64,000 nt of DNA from the NCBI RefSeq assembly GCF_000186225.1, contig NC_014933.1, positions 2,480,001 through 2,544,000 of the forward strand. Reading direction: 5' to 3'. This DNA comes from Bacteroides helcogenes P 36-108. Its GTDB lineage: Bacteria; Bacteroidota; Bacteroidia; Bacteroidales; Bacteroidaceae. Made by a program: the position numbers and the translations under genes. Position 1 is the stretch's first letter. Each line of letters opens with the position of its first letter. This document shows, piece after piece, positions 34,020 to 43,231 of this stretch. Below the pieces are notes generated by a model. That model worked only from the letters and a program-made list of their open reading frames with translations. It was not told the DNA's origin and did no database searches.

Positions 34020-35186
34020 CTATACGTTCTCTTTTTGCACGAAAGCCGTTACCGTTTTGATGAGAATCTTCATGTCCATCCATAATGAAAATTCCTTGGC
34101 ATACTTGATGTCCAGTTGCTTTCGCTCTTCGGCGGACATTTTTCCGGCTCCGCCGCGCTTTTCCACCTGCCACAATCCGGTGAGTCCAGCCGGCGCCATG
34201 AACCGTTCGATGTAGGCGTCGCTGGTCAGCAGTTCCGCTTCGTAAAGGGGAAGGGGGCGGTTGCCCACAATGCTCATGTCACCTTTCAGCACGTTGATGA
34301 GCTGGGGCAGTTCGTCTATGCTGTATTTGCGGATAAAGCGTCCTACGCGAGTGACACGGGGGTCGTTCTCTATCTTGATAAATGTATTTTTTTTTTCTTG
34401 CGATTTCTTTTTCTGGAATTCTTCTTCGGAAATCACGAAATCATCCGAAATCAGCAGAGTGGCTTCTTCCTCCGGAGTGCCTTCGAGGTCCTCGAAGCGG
34501 ATGTCCGGTTCTTCGTCTGTAATTTCTTCTTCCATTCTGTATTGGTTGAGGACGTTCAGCTCTTTCAGCCGCTTGTCGGCATTGGCGTACATGGAACGGA
34601 ATTTGAGAAAGTCGAATATCTGGTAGTTGCTTCCCACGCGTTCGGACTTGTAGATTACCCTTCCCTTGCTTTCCACACGGATGGCTATGGCCGTGGCAAT
34701 GAGTAGCGGTGACAGCACGATGAGTACCGCCGCTGCAAAGAGTACATCGAAAGTGCGCTTCCACAAAGGCAGCCGGAAAGTATTGAGCTGCCGGCGATGG
34801 GACTGGCAGAACTCTTGCAGTTTGCTTTCTTTGCGCGTTTTGAGGTATTGTGTCATTTTTTGGATGGCGTTTTCGTTGGCCAGGGGAGACAGTGTGTTGT
34901 TGACTCCGGCCTGCAAATAGCATTTACGATCCTGCTCCTGAAGTGATTCGGTGATAAGGATTATATATACGCGCGGAAAACGCTTGTGCAGCAAGGATAT
35001 GGTTTCACAGTCTTTTTGAATGTCGGTTTGCTCGTAGAGGATGGTTGTATTATACCGTTCACGGATGCCGTCAATGACTTTTGCAGCCTTGTTGTAGGAA
35101 GAAACGGCCATGAATATGCCGCTTGTGATTTTGCCCAAATGGTCGATGATGATATGGTTGTTTCCTATGTAAATATAATATAACAT
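34020..35186 (-). CDS. Undecaprenyl-phosphate sugar phosphotransferase with receiver-like N-terminus
   Basis: A 388-residue initiating transferase. The C-terminal catalytic domain starts with KRTFDVLFAAAVLIVLSPLL (about 143-162) and contains SERVGSNYQIFDFLKFRSM, DELPQLINVLKGDMSIVG and PAGLTGLWQV, the hallmarks of PglC/WbaP enzymes that load the first sugar phosphate on undecaprenyl phosphate. In place of the usual four-helix N-terminus is a domain resembling a response-regulator receiver (about 1-118). A charged insertion (about 218-265) interrupts the catalytic domain and holds an A10 tract at 34387-34396. Confidence 0.88.
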   Translation of the reverse strand: MLYYIYIGNNHIIIDHLGKITSGIFMAVSSYNKAAKVIDGIRERYNTTILYEQTDIQKDCETISLLHKRFPRVYIILITESLQEQDRKCYLQAGVNNTLSPLANENAIQKMTQYLKTRKESKLQEFCQSHRRQLNTFRLPLWKRTFDVLFAAAVLIVLSPLLIATAIAIRVESKGRVIYKSERVGSNYQIFDFLKFRSMYANADKRLKELNVLNQYRMEEEITDEEPDIRFEDLEGTPEEEATLLISDDFVISEEEFQKKKSQEKKNTFIKIENDPRVTRVGRFIRKYSIDELPQLINVLKGDMSIVGNRPLPLYEAELLTSDAYIERFMAPAGLTGLWQVEKRGGAGKMSAEERKQLDIKYAKEFSLWMDMKILIKTVTAFVQKENV

Positions 35187-35206
35187 ATCCTTTTATGTTT
35201 GGTTGT

Positions 35207-35566
35207 TTAGAGGTATTTTTTGATGCGGGCTTTCAATTCCATGGGATTGAAAGGCTTTAAGATATAGTCTTCGGCGCCGGCGTTGAGCAGGTTTATCCTT
35301 TCCGTGGTGCTTTCCTCACTTGAAAGCATGACGATCGGGATGTGCTCGAAAAGTGCATTGTTCTTCAGGTAATGCAGGAATTCAATGCCCGTCATTCTGG
35401 GCATACGTATATCCGAAATAATGAGGGCAGGTTCGTTCCCTTCATTCAGCCATTCTATGGCCTTGATGGGGTCTTCCACATACACTAAGTCGTTCTCCTT
35501 TCCCAAATAAACGGAAAGTACTTTACCTATGGCAGGCTTGTCATCTACAAATAGTATTGTTTTCAT
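35207..35566 (-). CDS. Stand-alone response regulator receiver (CheY-like)
   Basis: A 119-residue receiver domain with no output domain. FVDDKPAIG (Asp8, Asp9), the phospho-acceptor Asp in LIISDIRMP (about residue 52), the switch residue in VMLSSEES, and the conserved Lys in LKPFNP are all present. It sits 20 bases upstream of the sugar transferase and is the first gene of the minus-strand polysaccharide operon. It may relay a kinase signal to the export machinery or to the receiver-like domain of the next protein. No histidine kinase is nearby. Confidence 0.92.
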   Translation of the reverse strand: MKTILFVDDKPAIGKVLSVYLGKENDLVYVEDPIKAIEWLNEGNEPALIISDIRMPRMTGIEFLHYLKNNALFEHIPIVMLSSEESTTERINLLNAGAEDYILKPFNPMELKARIKKYL

Positions 35567-35680
35567 TGTTTATGTTTATATACGTTGTTTGCTATAAACA
35601 AAAATAAATATTATTTTCTATCTATGCTTTATAATTGTGATAATTGCAAATGCAAGTTAATGAACTTTAACTATGATTTG

Positions 35681-35730
35681 GCGAAAAGCGTGGAAAGGCA
35701 TGTTTTTTCGATGCTTTTCCACGCTTTTGC
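35681..35730 (-). terminator. Terminator-like hairpin after the LruC gene
   Basis: GCGAAAAGCGTGGAAA (35681-35696) pairs with TTTCCACGCTTTTGC (35716-35730), extended by GCAT/ATGC inside the stem. It lies 31 bases after the LruC stop and upstream of the receiver gene's promoter region, so it separates the two. Confidence 0.7.
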
Positions 35731-35760
35731 AAGAGCAGATTTGCTTGCTCTCCGCATCCG

Positions 35761-38379
35761 TCAATTTTCCTTGAGTGGTGACAATTCCGTTATCGGGAAA
35801 ACATTTCCGTTATTGAGTTCATACCATTTTCCGTTTTCGTTTCCATTCTGCTGTCCGCCGCTGGTGACCCATTTATTGAAATATGGATATACGGAAGATA
35901 TCTTCTGGTACTCTAAAGGCCATGCAAACTCCGAGGGAATCACTACGCCCCATGCCAGGTTGTGCTCGCTGGTGTAATATTGTTTTTTCGTCAGCGACTT
36001 GTCATTACCTTGGTCAAAGTATCTGGTATTTGCCAGTTGGGTGGGCGCAAAACCGATCACGTGCACTTCAGTACGTTGTGACTTGACCGTGGCCGGAGTG
36101 GTGATGGCGAAGACGTCTATATTGCTGATTGTAAACGCATCGGCCTTCACGCCTGCGGAAGCGGGAATTTCCATAATGACATCAAATCCTCTGGTGTCGT
36201 ATTTAAGGTTGGCTTTATCGGGCAGGGTGTTGATGAACGGGCCGTTCTCTTTATATCCTTCATTTCCCCATAATGCAAGGTGGGCATCGCTGAAAAGAAT
36301 ATAAGTGGCTTCTTTCTGTCCTTCTTCGAAGGAAGAATCGTCTCCGTTGACCGTGAACTTCTCCGTCTGCAAGTTTGCGGGCAGTTGGAGGAAGCGGATG
36401 CCAGCTCCCAGTTTCTTGGATGCTCCTATTGCGCGCAATTCTATCCGCATCTTGAGGCGTGTCACATTATTGTTTTTATCAACTTTTATTTTCTTGGAAG
36501 ACATTGTGAGTACAAGGTCATTCATGTCAAAGTCACCGTATGTGGGCCAGTTGTCTTCAAATGCAAAAGTGTAAACGCTGCTTTCGTTGATCTCCGGAAG
36601 CTCCGGCTCTGTGGGCGTGCCGCCTTCGTTGCCGCCATTTATGATGCCGCTACATGTTTCAATGGTGTATTTGGATTCATTGTAACCAGTTTGTATGACG
36701 CCATTATCAGGATGAAGGCATTCGTCATTGTTGCCTGCCTGTGAAAAGTCCGGAGTACCTTCCATAATCAGGTTACCTTTCAGGTAAGTATGCCAATTAT
36801 ACTTGATGGTCTTTGCTTTGATCATGGATTTGTTGGCATTGGTTATATTTGTGGCTTCAAATTCTACTTTTCCTGATAATATGTTGAATTCGTCTGCCAC
36901 AATTATGGAACCGTCCGTTAGTTTGAATATTGCATCGCTCTGGCTTTCTATCTTGGGCACTGGCTGCCAATTGCCGTCTTTATCCTGGCCTGCTGTGATA
37001 GAGCCTTTGTTCAATATGACATTTCTGAATTTAAAATTGTCTTTAACAATGAACGTGCAACTATTGTATAGTACATCAGTTGATGAATTGGTACATTGGG
37101 ATACTTCGATAATTCCATCGTTGTAGATAGCTGCGCCTCCTTTCAGGTGATATCCGCGGATGGCCGCTTCTTGGTGGTTCACGATAACTGTTGCTTTGCT
37201 GTCATTGGTTGTCAGCATTCCGTTGTTTTCGTTCAGTTTGATGTTGCCGTAGTTGAATATCTTTCCATTGTTTAAATAAATCTTTGCACTGCAATTGATG
37301 TTCATCTTGTTCAGCAATTGGACCGATGTCAAGGTGAGTCCGTTTGCGTTTAAAGTGGAATGGTTGATTACATTGCTTCCGTTTATGCTGATTTCATTGC
37401 CTGCCTTGATTTCACCTTCATTAAATAGTTCAGGATTGCTCCCTAAATTCATCGTCAAATTTTGGCTGACGGTAATTGTTCCGAAGTTTTTGGTTGGACA
37501 TCCCAAACTTAAAGTTGTACATGACAGTTTGCCTTCATTTTGTATAGTGAGGGTGTTTCCTGTTCCTATGGTGAGGTTTTCTGCAATGATTTCTCCACCT
37601 TTCATTACGTAAATGTCGAGATTTGAATACAGACCTGCCCAGCCGTTTAGCTTCCAAGTTCCTTGTACGAATACAGTAGCTTTGCCACTGTTGGTTTTTA
37701 ACTGAATGGTATAAGGAGAAGCTTTGGTATATTCTTTCCCTATAATAAATTTTGCTCCATTGACAAGCGTTCCTTCATTCCATTGGTCGAAATAGCCGTC
37801 CGATTGGGTTGGAATGGTAGGTATAACTTCCGCTTCCTTGTATGCTTTATCTTCTATTTCAGTTATACCGGCAGCTTTGGCGGCTTCGGATGCAGAGGTG
37901 GGATTGCTTGTTGCTCTTGTATCGGCAGAGGCGTAATACAGCTTGCAATTCAACTTCCCTCCATTCTCCGGCACTTCATATTCGTAAATTTCTTTGCGTT
38001 GCTTCGGATCTGTCTGGCGGATGTACAGACGGGTTGTTGCTTTGGGTATATTGATATTGGCTGTATAGTTGCCGTTGCCTTTGGCCACTCCGGCCGCGAT
38101 AGGGGTAGCGGTGGCGTCACTCAATGGGTTAGCGGTGAATACTTCCACTAAATAATTATACTGTCCTTTGAATTCATCCTTTACTTCAATATCAAGGTTT
38201 ACGGAATTAATCATGGACCAGTTGAAGCCATCGGGGGCGGTGAAGTCTTTTCCCAACGGATTTTCCTTGGGTTCTGTTTGTATTCCCTTTTCAGGATCAT
38301 ACACATCATCCGCACAGCCGGCCAGTGCCAATGCGCATGTGATGGCGACCATCGCTGAAAAACAATTTAATGATTTCAT
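35761..38379 (-). CDS. LruC-domain (DUF4842) surface lipoprotein
   Basis: An 872-residue lipoprotein (LALAGCADD, Cys22). Residues about 30-150 form a beta-rich region. About 200-580 contains repeated short beta-strand segments of the type LTIQNEGKLSCTTLSLGCP and MTMNLGSNPELFNEGEIKAG, suggesting a right-handed beta-helix or solenoid. The C-terminal part from VYTFAFEDNWPTYGDFDMND (about 590) is the LruC/DUF4842 domain. Surface exposure is inferred from the family. It follows the polysaccharide operon with the same orientation but has its own terminator. Confidence 0.85.
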   Translation of the reverse strand: MKSLNCFSAMVAITCALALAGCADDVYDPEKGIQTEPKENPLGKDFTAPDGFNWSMINSVNLDIEVKDEFKGQYNYLVEVFTANPLSDATATPIAAGVAKGNGNYTANINIPKATTRLYIRQTDPKQRKEIYEYEVPENGGKLNCKLYYASADTRATSNPTSASEAAKAAGITEIEDKAYKEAEVIPTIPTQSDGYFDQWNEGTLVNGAKFIIGKEYTKASPYTIQLKTNSGKATVFVQGTWKLNGWAGLYSNLDIYVMKGGEIIAENLTIGTGNTLTIQNEGKLSCTTLSLGCPTKNFGTITVSQNLTMNLGSNPELFNEGEIKAGNEISINGSNVINHSTLNANGLTLTSVQLLNKMNINCSAKIYLNNGKIFNYGNIKLNENNGMLTTNDSKATVIVNHQEAAIRGYHLKGGAAIYNDGIIEVSQCTNSSTDVLYNSCTFIVKDNFKFRNVILNKGSITAGQDKDGNWQPVPKIESQSDAIFKLTDGSIIVADEFNILSGKVEFEATNITNANKSMIKAKTIKYNWHTYLKGNLIMEGTPDFSQAGNNDECLHPDNGVIQTGYNESKYTIETCSGIINGGNEGGTPTEPELPEINESSVYTFAFEDNWPTYGDFDMNDLVLTMSSKKIKVDKNNNVTRLKMRIELRAIGASKKLGAGIRFLQLPANLQTEKFTVNGDDSSFEEGQKEATYILFSDAHLALWGNEGYKENGPFINTLPDKANLKYDTRGFDVIMEIPASAGVKADAFTISNIDVFAITTPATVKSQRTEVHVIGFAPTQLANTRYFDQGNDKSLTKKQYYTSEHNLAWGVVIPSEFAWPLEYQKISSVYPYFNKWVTSGGQQNGNENGKWYELNNGNVFPITELSPLKEN

Positions 38380-38580
38380 AATCTAAATATGCGTTTAATA
38401 TTGTTCTGTTTGCCAGAATAATCAAGTTTTGAGTTATTCACGCCACAAAATTAGGCATATTCTTTGGAATACAATGTGTAATAATTGATTTTTTTGTTTC
38501 TGAAATGGGGAGATATTGTTAAAAATGAGCTCTTTTCTCTTTTGGAAACTTGTAAATGCTGTTCAGACCGATCGCCGACT

Positions 38581-39621
38581 TCAGTCTTTTGTGATTTCTC
38601 CGGCAAGGTCCGAATTCATGAGGCTGCGGATTTCTTTTTGTCCGAGCCCGTGCCCCAGCAGGAACATGAGTTTGGTGACGGCACATTCGGGAGTACTGTC
38701 GTAGCCGCTGATGACGCCTGTGTCGAGGAGGTGCATCCCAGTTTCGTAACGTTCCATCTCCACGGCTCCGCTTTGGCACTGGGTGATGTTGATGATCACG
38801 ATGCCACGGTCGGTAGCGTCCTTCAGTTGGCGGATGAACCACGCTTTCTGGGGAGCGTTGCCTGAGCCGAATGTGCGGAGAACCACGGCTTTCAGTCCGG
38901 GAACGTGTAGCACGGAATTGATGATGCTTTCCTGAATGCCTGGAAAGAGGGTGAGCACCACGACGTTGGTGTCGAAGAGGTAGTGCGGCTTCATGGGGCG
39001 CGATGGATCGGGGCGGCGGATGAACGGATGGTTATAGCGTATGTGTATGCCGGCTTTTGCCAGCGCGGGATAATTGAACGAACGGAAAGCGTTGAAGTTT
39101 TCTGCATTGATCTTTGTGGTGCGGTTGCCCCGCATCAGTTCGTTTTCAAAGAAGATGCACACTTCGGGCACTGCCGGAGTGCCGTCGGAATTTTTGGCGG
39201 CGGCAATTTCGATGGCAGTGATGAGATTCTCCTTGCCATCGGTGCGCAAGGTTCCGATGGGAAGTTGTGAGCCGGTGAGGATGACGGGCTTTGAAAGGTT
39301 TTCGAGCATGAAACTCAGGGCAGAGGCGGTGTAGGCCATTGTGTCCGTGCCGTGCAGAATGACAAAGCCGTCAAAATAGTCATAGTTGTAATTGATGATT
39401 TTGACGATTTTTGCCCACAGGGAAGGTTCCATGTCCGAGGAGTCGATGGGAGGATTGAATTGATAGGAAGAAATGCGGTAGTTGAAGCGCTTCAGTTCGG
39501 GGACATGCTTGAGCAGGTGGTCGAAGTTGAAGTTTTCAAGAGCACCGGTTTCCGGATTTTCTATCATTCCGATAGTTCCGCCTGTGTAAATCAAAAGTAC
39601 GGAGGGGTAATCGACTTTCAT
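38581..39621 (-). CDS. ansA: L-asparaginase, type I (cytoplasmic)
   Basis: A 346-residue enzyme converting asparagine to aspartate and ammonia. The two catalytic regions are YTGGTIGM (about 11-18) and VILHGTDTMAYTASALSFML (about 85-104), followed by TGSQLPIGTLRTDG. The absence of a signal peptide marks it as the cytoplasmic type I form. The ATG at 39621 (MKVDYPSVLL) is chosen; the upstream extension crosses the likely promoter. It is not part of the trp operon. Confidence 0.93.
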   Translation of the reverse strand: MKVDYPSVLLIYTGGTIGMIENPETGALENFNFDHLLKHVPELKRFNYRISSYQFNPPIDSSDMEPSLWAKIVKIINYNYDYFDGFVILHGTDTMAYTASALSFMLENLSKPVILTGSQLPIGTLRTDGKENLITAIEIAAAKNSDGTPAVPEVCIFFENELMRGNRTTKINAENFNAFRSFNYPALAKAGIHIRYNHPFIRRPDPSRPMKPHYLFDTNVVVLTLFPGIQESIINSVLHVPGLKAVVLRTFGSGNAPQKAWFIRQLKDATDRGIVIINITQCQSGAVEMERYETGMHLLDTGVISGYDSTPECAVTKLMFLLGHGLGQKEIRSLMNSDLAGEITKD

Positions 39622-39651
39622 AATTTTAGTATTTGGGGTTGGCTTTGGGCA

Positions 39652-39685
39652 CAAAGATAGCGAAAAAAACTGACCGGAGACCAAT
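39652..39685 (-). promoter_or_regulatory. ansA: Putative promoter of the asparaginase gene
   Basis: On the minus strand TATCTTTG (39652-39659) is a clear -7 box, with a TTGG-type element about 20 bases upstream. The start site would be some 25 bases before the ATG. Confidence 0.6.
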
Positions 39686-39818
39686 GATTGATGATTTGTT
39701 TATGCGTAGCGCACTGAGTATGACACTGCATATAAAGAGAATGGATCTGCTTTTGGATCCTGTGAAGCCGGCGATGAGCTGATATACGTGCTGTGATTAA
39801 GCGGCATGCGGCCGCATC

Positions 39819-39873
39819 AATGCGAATATCCCTCAAAAGCCTGCATGGAGCAGTTTTTGAGGGACATTTGCAT
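39819..39873. terminator. Long imperfect hairpin after trpA
   Basis: AATGCGAATATCCCTCAAAA (39819-39838) pairs with TTTTGAGGGACATTTGCATT (39854-39873) at 18 of 20 positions. A third related piece (GGGGATATTTGTCCC, 39877-39891) could form an alternative fold. It lies 18 bases beyond the trpA stop. No T run follows, so its role as a terminator is tentative. Confidence 0.5.
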
Positions 39874-39890
39874 TGCGGGGATATTTGTCC

Positions 39891-40667
39891 CTACTTCTTG
39901 AGATCTTCTTTCAGTATTCCGATGGCCTTCTCCGCGTCTCCGTCGGTTTCGTTCAGCAGAGTGACGAAGCGGCTGCCTATGATGGCGCCGGAGGCATGGG
40001 CGCAGGCCGCTTCAAAGGTCTGCCTGTTGCTGATGCCGAACCCCACCATGCGGGGATTGCGCAGGCGCATGTCTTCTATTTTTTTGAAGTAGGCTTGCTT
40101 GCGGACGTCGAAATCGGTCTGGGCGCCGGTGGTAGCAGCACTGGAAACCATATAGACGAATCCGTCCGTATGTGCGTCGATCTCGCGTACGCGCGCCTCG
40201 CTGGTTTCGGGAGTGATGAGCATGATGACGCGGATGTCATGCTTCCGGGCAATAGCTTTATAGCTTGCCTCGTAATCCTTGAAGGGGAGGTCGGGAATGA
40301 TGACGCCGTCGATGCCGCATTCCGTGCACTTCCGGCAGAAGGCTTCGAATCCAAACTGCATGATGGGGTTGAGGTAGCCCATGAGGATAAGTGGAATGCA
40401 GACGTCATGGCGGATGTCTTGCAGTTGTTCGAAAAGGAGGCGGAGGGACATGCCGTTCCGGAGGGCGCGGGTGGCGGCGTTTTGGATGACAATGCCGTCG
40501 GCCATCGGGTCGCTGAACGGGATGCCGATCTCTATCATGTTTACCCCGTTTTTTTCGAGGGTACGGATTACGTCGGCAGTGCCTTTGAGGGTGGGGCAGC
40601 CTGCGCAGAAATAGATGGACAGCAGATTTTTGGGGCTGTCCTGAAAAAGTTGGTTAATACGGTTCAT
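39891..40667 (-). CDS. trpA: Tryptophan synthase alpha subunit
   Basis: A 258-residue TIM-barrel enzyme that cleaves indole-3-glycerol phosphate to indole. The catalytic Glu46 is in MIEIGIPFSDPMADG, which also holds the catalytic Asp57. The indole tunnel partner TrpB is encoded at the other end of the operon. The ATG overlaps the trpF stop by 14 bases. It is the last gene of the operon. Confidence 0.96.
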   Translation of the reverse strand: MNRINQLFQDSPKNLLSIYFCAGCPTLKGTADVIRTLEKNGVNMIEIGIPFSDPMADGIVIQNAATRALRNGMSLRLLFEQLQDIRHDVCIPLILMGYLNPIMQFGFEAFCRKCTECGIDGVIIPDLPFKDYEASYKAIARKHDIRVIMLITPETSEARVREIDAHTDGFVYMVSSAATTGAQTDFDVRKQAYFKKIEDMRLRNPRMVGFGISNRQTFEAACAHASGAIIGSRFVTLLNETDGDAEKAIGILKEDLKK

Positions 40668-41295
40668 AAGATTTATAATTTATTTTTTTGTATTCTTCCA
40701 GGAATTGCCTGATGCGTTCCACGTCTTTTATTCCCGGTGCGGTTTCAAAGCGGCTGTTGAGGTCTATGCCGGCAAAGCGGAAGTGGTGGAACTCCCTGAT
40801 GGCTTTTGCGCTGTATGGATTGATGCCTCCACTGAGCAGGAAAGGAGTGGTTCCGTTGTAGCGGTTCAGTAAATTCCAGTCGAACTGGCTTCCCGAACCG
40901 CCGTATTGCGGTGTTTTGGTGTCGAAAAGGTAATAATCGCACAGCCCGTTGTAGGCCGAAACGGCAAGCAGGTCTTTGGGATGGGAGATGGGAAACGCCT
41001 TGATGAGACGCATTCCGTCGTTGCGCAGCGAACGGCAGTATTCGGGCGACTCGGAGCCGTGCAACTGCACGCAGTCCAGGCCGAAGCGGTCGGCATACAT
41101 CAGTACGTTGTCCTTGCTTTCGTTCACAAAGACTCCCACGCGCTTGGCGTGTACGGGCAGGTAATCGGGTATCTCGCACAGGCAGCGTGGAGATTTGGGA
41201 TAGAAAATGAAGCCGATCATGTCTATGCCCAGCCGTTCCACATTGCGGATGTTGTCAGCGTTGGTCATTCCGCATACCTTGATGATATTGTTCAT
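40654..41295 (-). CDS. trpF: Phosphoribosylanthranilate isomerase
   Basis: A 213-residue TIM-barrel enzyme for the third pathway step. The catalytic Cys is in IIKVCGMTNADNI (about 4-16), and the catalytic Asp is near AGIDLNSRFETAPGIKD, the phosphate-binding end. It overlaps trpC by 4 bases (ATGA type) and trpA by 14, so translation is probably coupled. Confidence 0.95.
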   Translation of the reverse strand: MNNIIKVCGMTNADNIRNVERLGIDMIGFIFYPKSPRCLCEIPDYLPVHAKRVGVFVNESKDNVLMYADRFGLDCVQLHGSESPEYCRSLRNDGMRLIKAFPISHPKDLLAVSAYNGLCDYYLFDTKTPQYGGSGSQFDWNLLNRYNGTTPFLLSGGINPYSAKAIREFHHFRFAGIDLNSRFETAPGIKDVERIRQFLEEYKKINYKSYEPY

Positions 41296-42134
41296 GATAA
41301 TTGCCCTATCATTTCTTTCAGTGCGTCTCCCGGCTTTCCGGTTTTCATGAAAGTTTCTCCCACGAGGAAGCCGCGGAAGCCGGCGTTGCGCAGACCGGCA
41401 ATGGTTTCGGGGTGTGATATTCCGCTTTCGGAGACAAGCAGTGGCAGTCCGTCCGTACCTCCGTCTGAATTGCTGTCGCTTCCCTTGACGGCTTGGCGGA
41501 GCTGTTCCGCTATGCGGAATGAATTTTCCACATCAGTGACAAACGTGCCGAGGTTGCGGTTGTTCACACCCACCATGTCCACCTCCTTATTTATATAGCA
41601 GAGTTCGGCAGGCGAATGGATTTCGAGCAGCACCTCCAATCCCATCCGATGGGCCTGTGCGGTGAGGCGGGCGCACTCTTCGGGGGCAAGGCAGGCGGCG
41701 ATGAGCAGCACGGCGTCGGCGCCGATGATGCGGGCTTGCAGAAGCTGGTATTCGTCTATGATGAAATCTTTGCGCAGGATGGGGATGTTGACCAGTGGGC
41801 GCGCCGCACGGATGTCGCGGAGTGACCCGCCGAAAAATTTCTCGTCCGTGAGTATAGAAAGGGCGGCGGCTCCGGCGGCTTCGTATTCCGCAGGAATCTC
41901 TTCTGCTCGGGCGTTTTCGCAGATCCAGCCTTTGGACGGAGACCGGCGCTTGAACTCGGAGATGATGCCTGTGGGCGAGGCGGCAAGCGATCGCTTCATG
42001 CTTCGGCGGGTGGTGGCATTTTCCGGCATGACGGACTCTGCCTGCCGACATAAGTGCTGCATGGAGACGACTTGCTTCTGCTGCGCTATCTCTGCTTTTT
42101 TGTATTCTATTATTTCGGATAAAATATCTTTCAT
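41292..42134 (-). CDS. trpC: Indole-3-glycerol phosphate synthase
   Basis: A 280-residue enzyme, not fused to TrpF. ISEFKRRSPSKGWI (about 58-71) contains the substrate-binding ExKxxSPS motif, LRKDFIIDEYQL holds the catalytic lysine, and VGVNNRNLGTF and VSESGISHPE line the phosphate site. It closes the ring to form indole-3-glycerol phosphate. About 50 bases separate it from trpD. Confidence 0.95.
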   Translation of the reverse strand: MKDILSEIIEYKKAEIAQQKQVVSMQHLCRQAESVMPENATTRRSMKRSLAASPTGIISEFKRRSPSKGWICENARAEEIPAEYEAAGAAALSILTDEKFFGGSLRDIRAARPLVNIPILRKDFIIDEYQLLQARIIGADAVLLIAACLAPEECARLTAQAHRMGLEVLLEIHSPAELCYINKEVDMVGVNNRNLGTFVTDVENSFRIAEQLRQAVKGSDSNSDGGTDGLPLLVSESGISHPETIAGLRNAGFRGFLVGETFMKTGKPGDALKEMIGQLS

Positions 42135-42186
42135 TCTTCCTCTTATTTTTTATTGTTTTTAGAGTCTGCTTAATCCTCGAATCTGC

Positions 42187-43182
42187 TTAACTGTTTATTT
42201 CAACGAATTTCTTCAGTTTCTCCAGCGCCTTTCCGCTTTCCAGTGATTCGCGGGCAATGGCTACGCACTCTTCGATATCTTTTTGCGGTTCCATTATCTG
42301 GATAGCGAATGCGGCGTTGACGATGACACATTGCGCCTGGGCGGCAGTGGCGCGGTTGGTCAGGATATTGTCGAAGATGCGGGCGGCATCTTCCTTGCAT
42401 ACGCCGCCGAACAGTTCTTCGGGACGGGCTTCCTTGAAGCCGAGCGCCTGCGGGCGGTAGATGCGTTCGTAATTGCGCGTCATAACTTTGAATTCGTCGG
42501 TCAGTGAGATCTCGTCATAGCTGTCGAGGCTATTGACCACGGCAAAGTCGATGCCGAGTTTGTAGAACACGTTGGTATAAAGGCGCATTTGCGAGAGGTC
42601 GGCCACGCCGAGCAACTGGAAGGCCGGTTTGCAGGGATTCACCAGCGGCCCCAGCAGGTTGAACAGGGTGCGCACGCCCAATGCCTTGCGGACGGGGCCC
42701 ACAAACTTCATGGCCGGGTTGAACAGTTGGGCATGCAGGTAGGCGATGTTGCATTCCTCCATCGAGCGTTTCAGAGTGTCGGCGTTGTTGGTGAAGCGCA
42801 CGCCGTGCTGCTCGATGACATTGCTGGCGCCGCTGACGGAGGTGGCCCCGTAGTTGCCGTGCTTGGCAACTTTGTAGCCGGCTCCGGCCACTACGAAGCA
42901 GGCGCAGGTAGAGATGTTGAACGTGTTCTTGCCGTCACCACCCGTACCCACGATGTCTATGGGGCGGTAGGGGGCGAAGTCTATCGGAATGCGGGTTTCC
43001 ATCAGCGCCTCGTGGAAGCCGATCAGTTCATCGACGGTGATGCCACGCATCTGGAAGGCCGTGAGCAGGGCGGCTATCTGTGCTTCGGGATACATCTCTT
43101 GGGTGATGTTGAGGAGGATTTGCTTGGTTTCCTCCGATGTAAGTTCTTCGTGGTTGAAGAGTCTGGATAATATAGCTTTCAT
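42187..43182 (-). CDS. trpD: Anthranilate phosphoribosyltransferase
   Basis: A 331-residue enzyme joining anthranilate to PRPP. VGTGGDGKNTFNIST (about 76-90) is the PRPP-binding loop, and KHGNYGATSVSGASNVIEQ (about 104-122) the conserved anthranilate-site region. It is a free-standing protein rather than fused to the TrpG amidotransferase. The 168-base gap to trpG holds repeat array E, the largest gap in the operon. Confidence 0.96.
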   Translation of the reverse strand: MKAILSRLFNHEELTSEETKQILLNITQEMYPEAQIAALLTAFQMRGITVDELIGFHEALMETRIPIDFAPYRPIDIVGTGGDGKNTFNISTCACFVVAGAGYKVAKHGNYGATSVSGASNVIEQHGVRFTNNADTLKRSMEECNIAYLHAQLFNPAMKFVGPVRKALGVRTLFNLLGPLVNPCKPAFQLLGVADLSQMRLYTNVFYKLGIDFAVVNSLDSYDEISLTDEFKVMTRNYERIYRPQALGFKEARPEELFGGVCKEDAARIFDNILTNRATAAQAQCVIVNAAFAIQIMEPQKDIEECVAIARESLESGKALEKLKKFVEINS

Positions 43183-43231
43183 CTTTCTGTTTTACGATTC
43201 ATTGATATTTACGATGTCCGGGACGTTTCCG

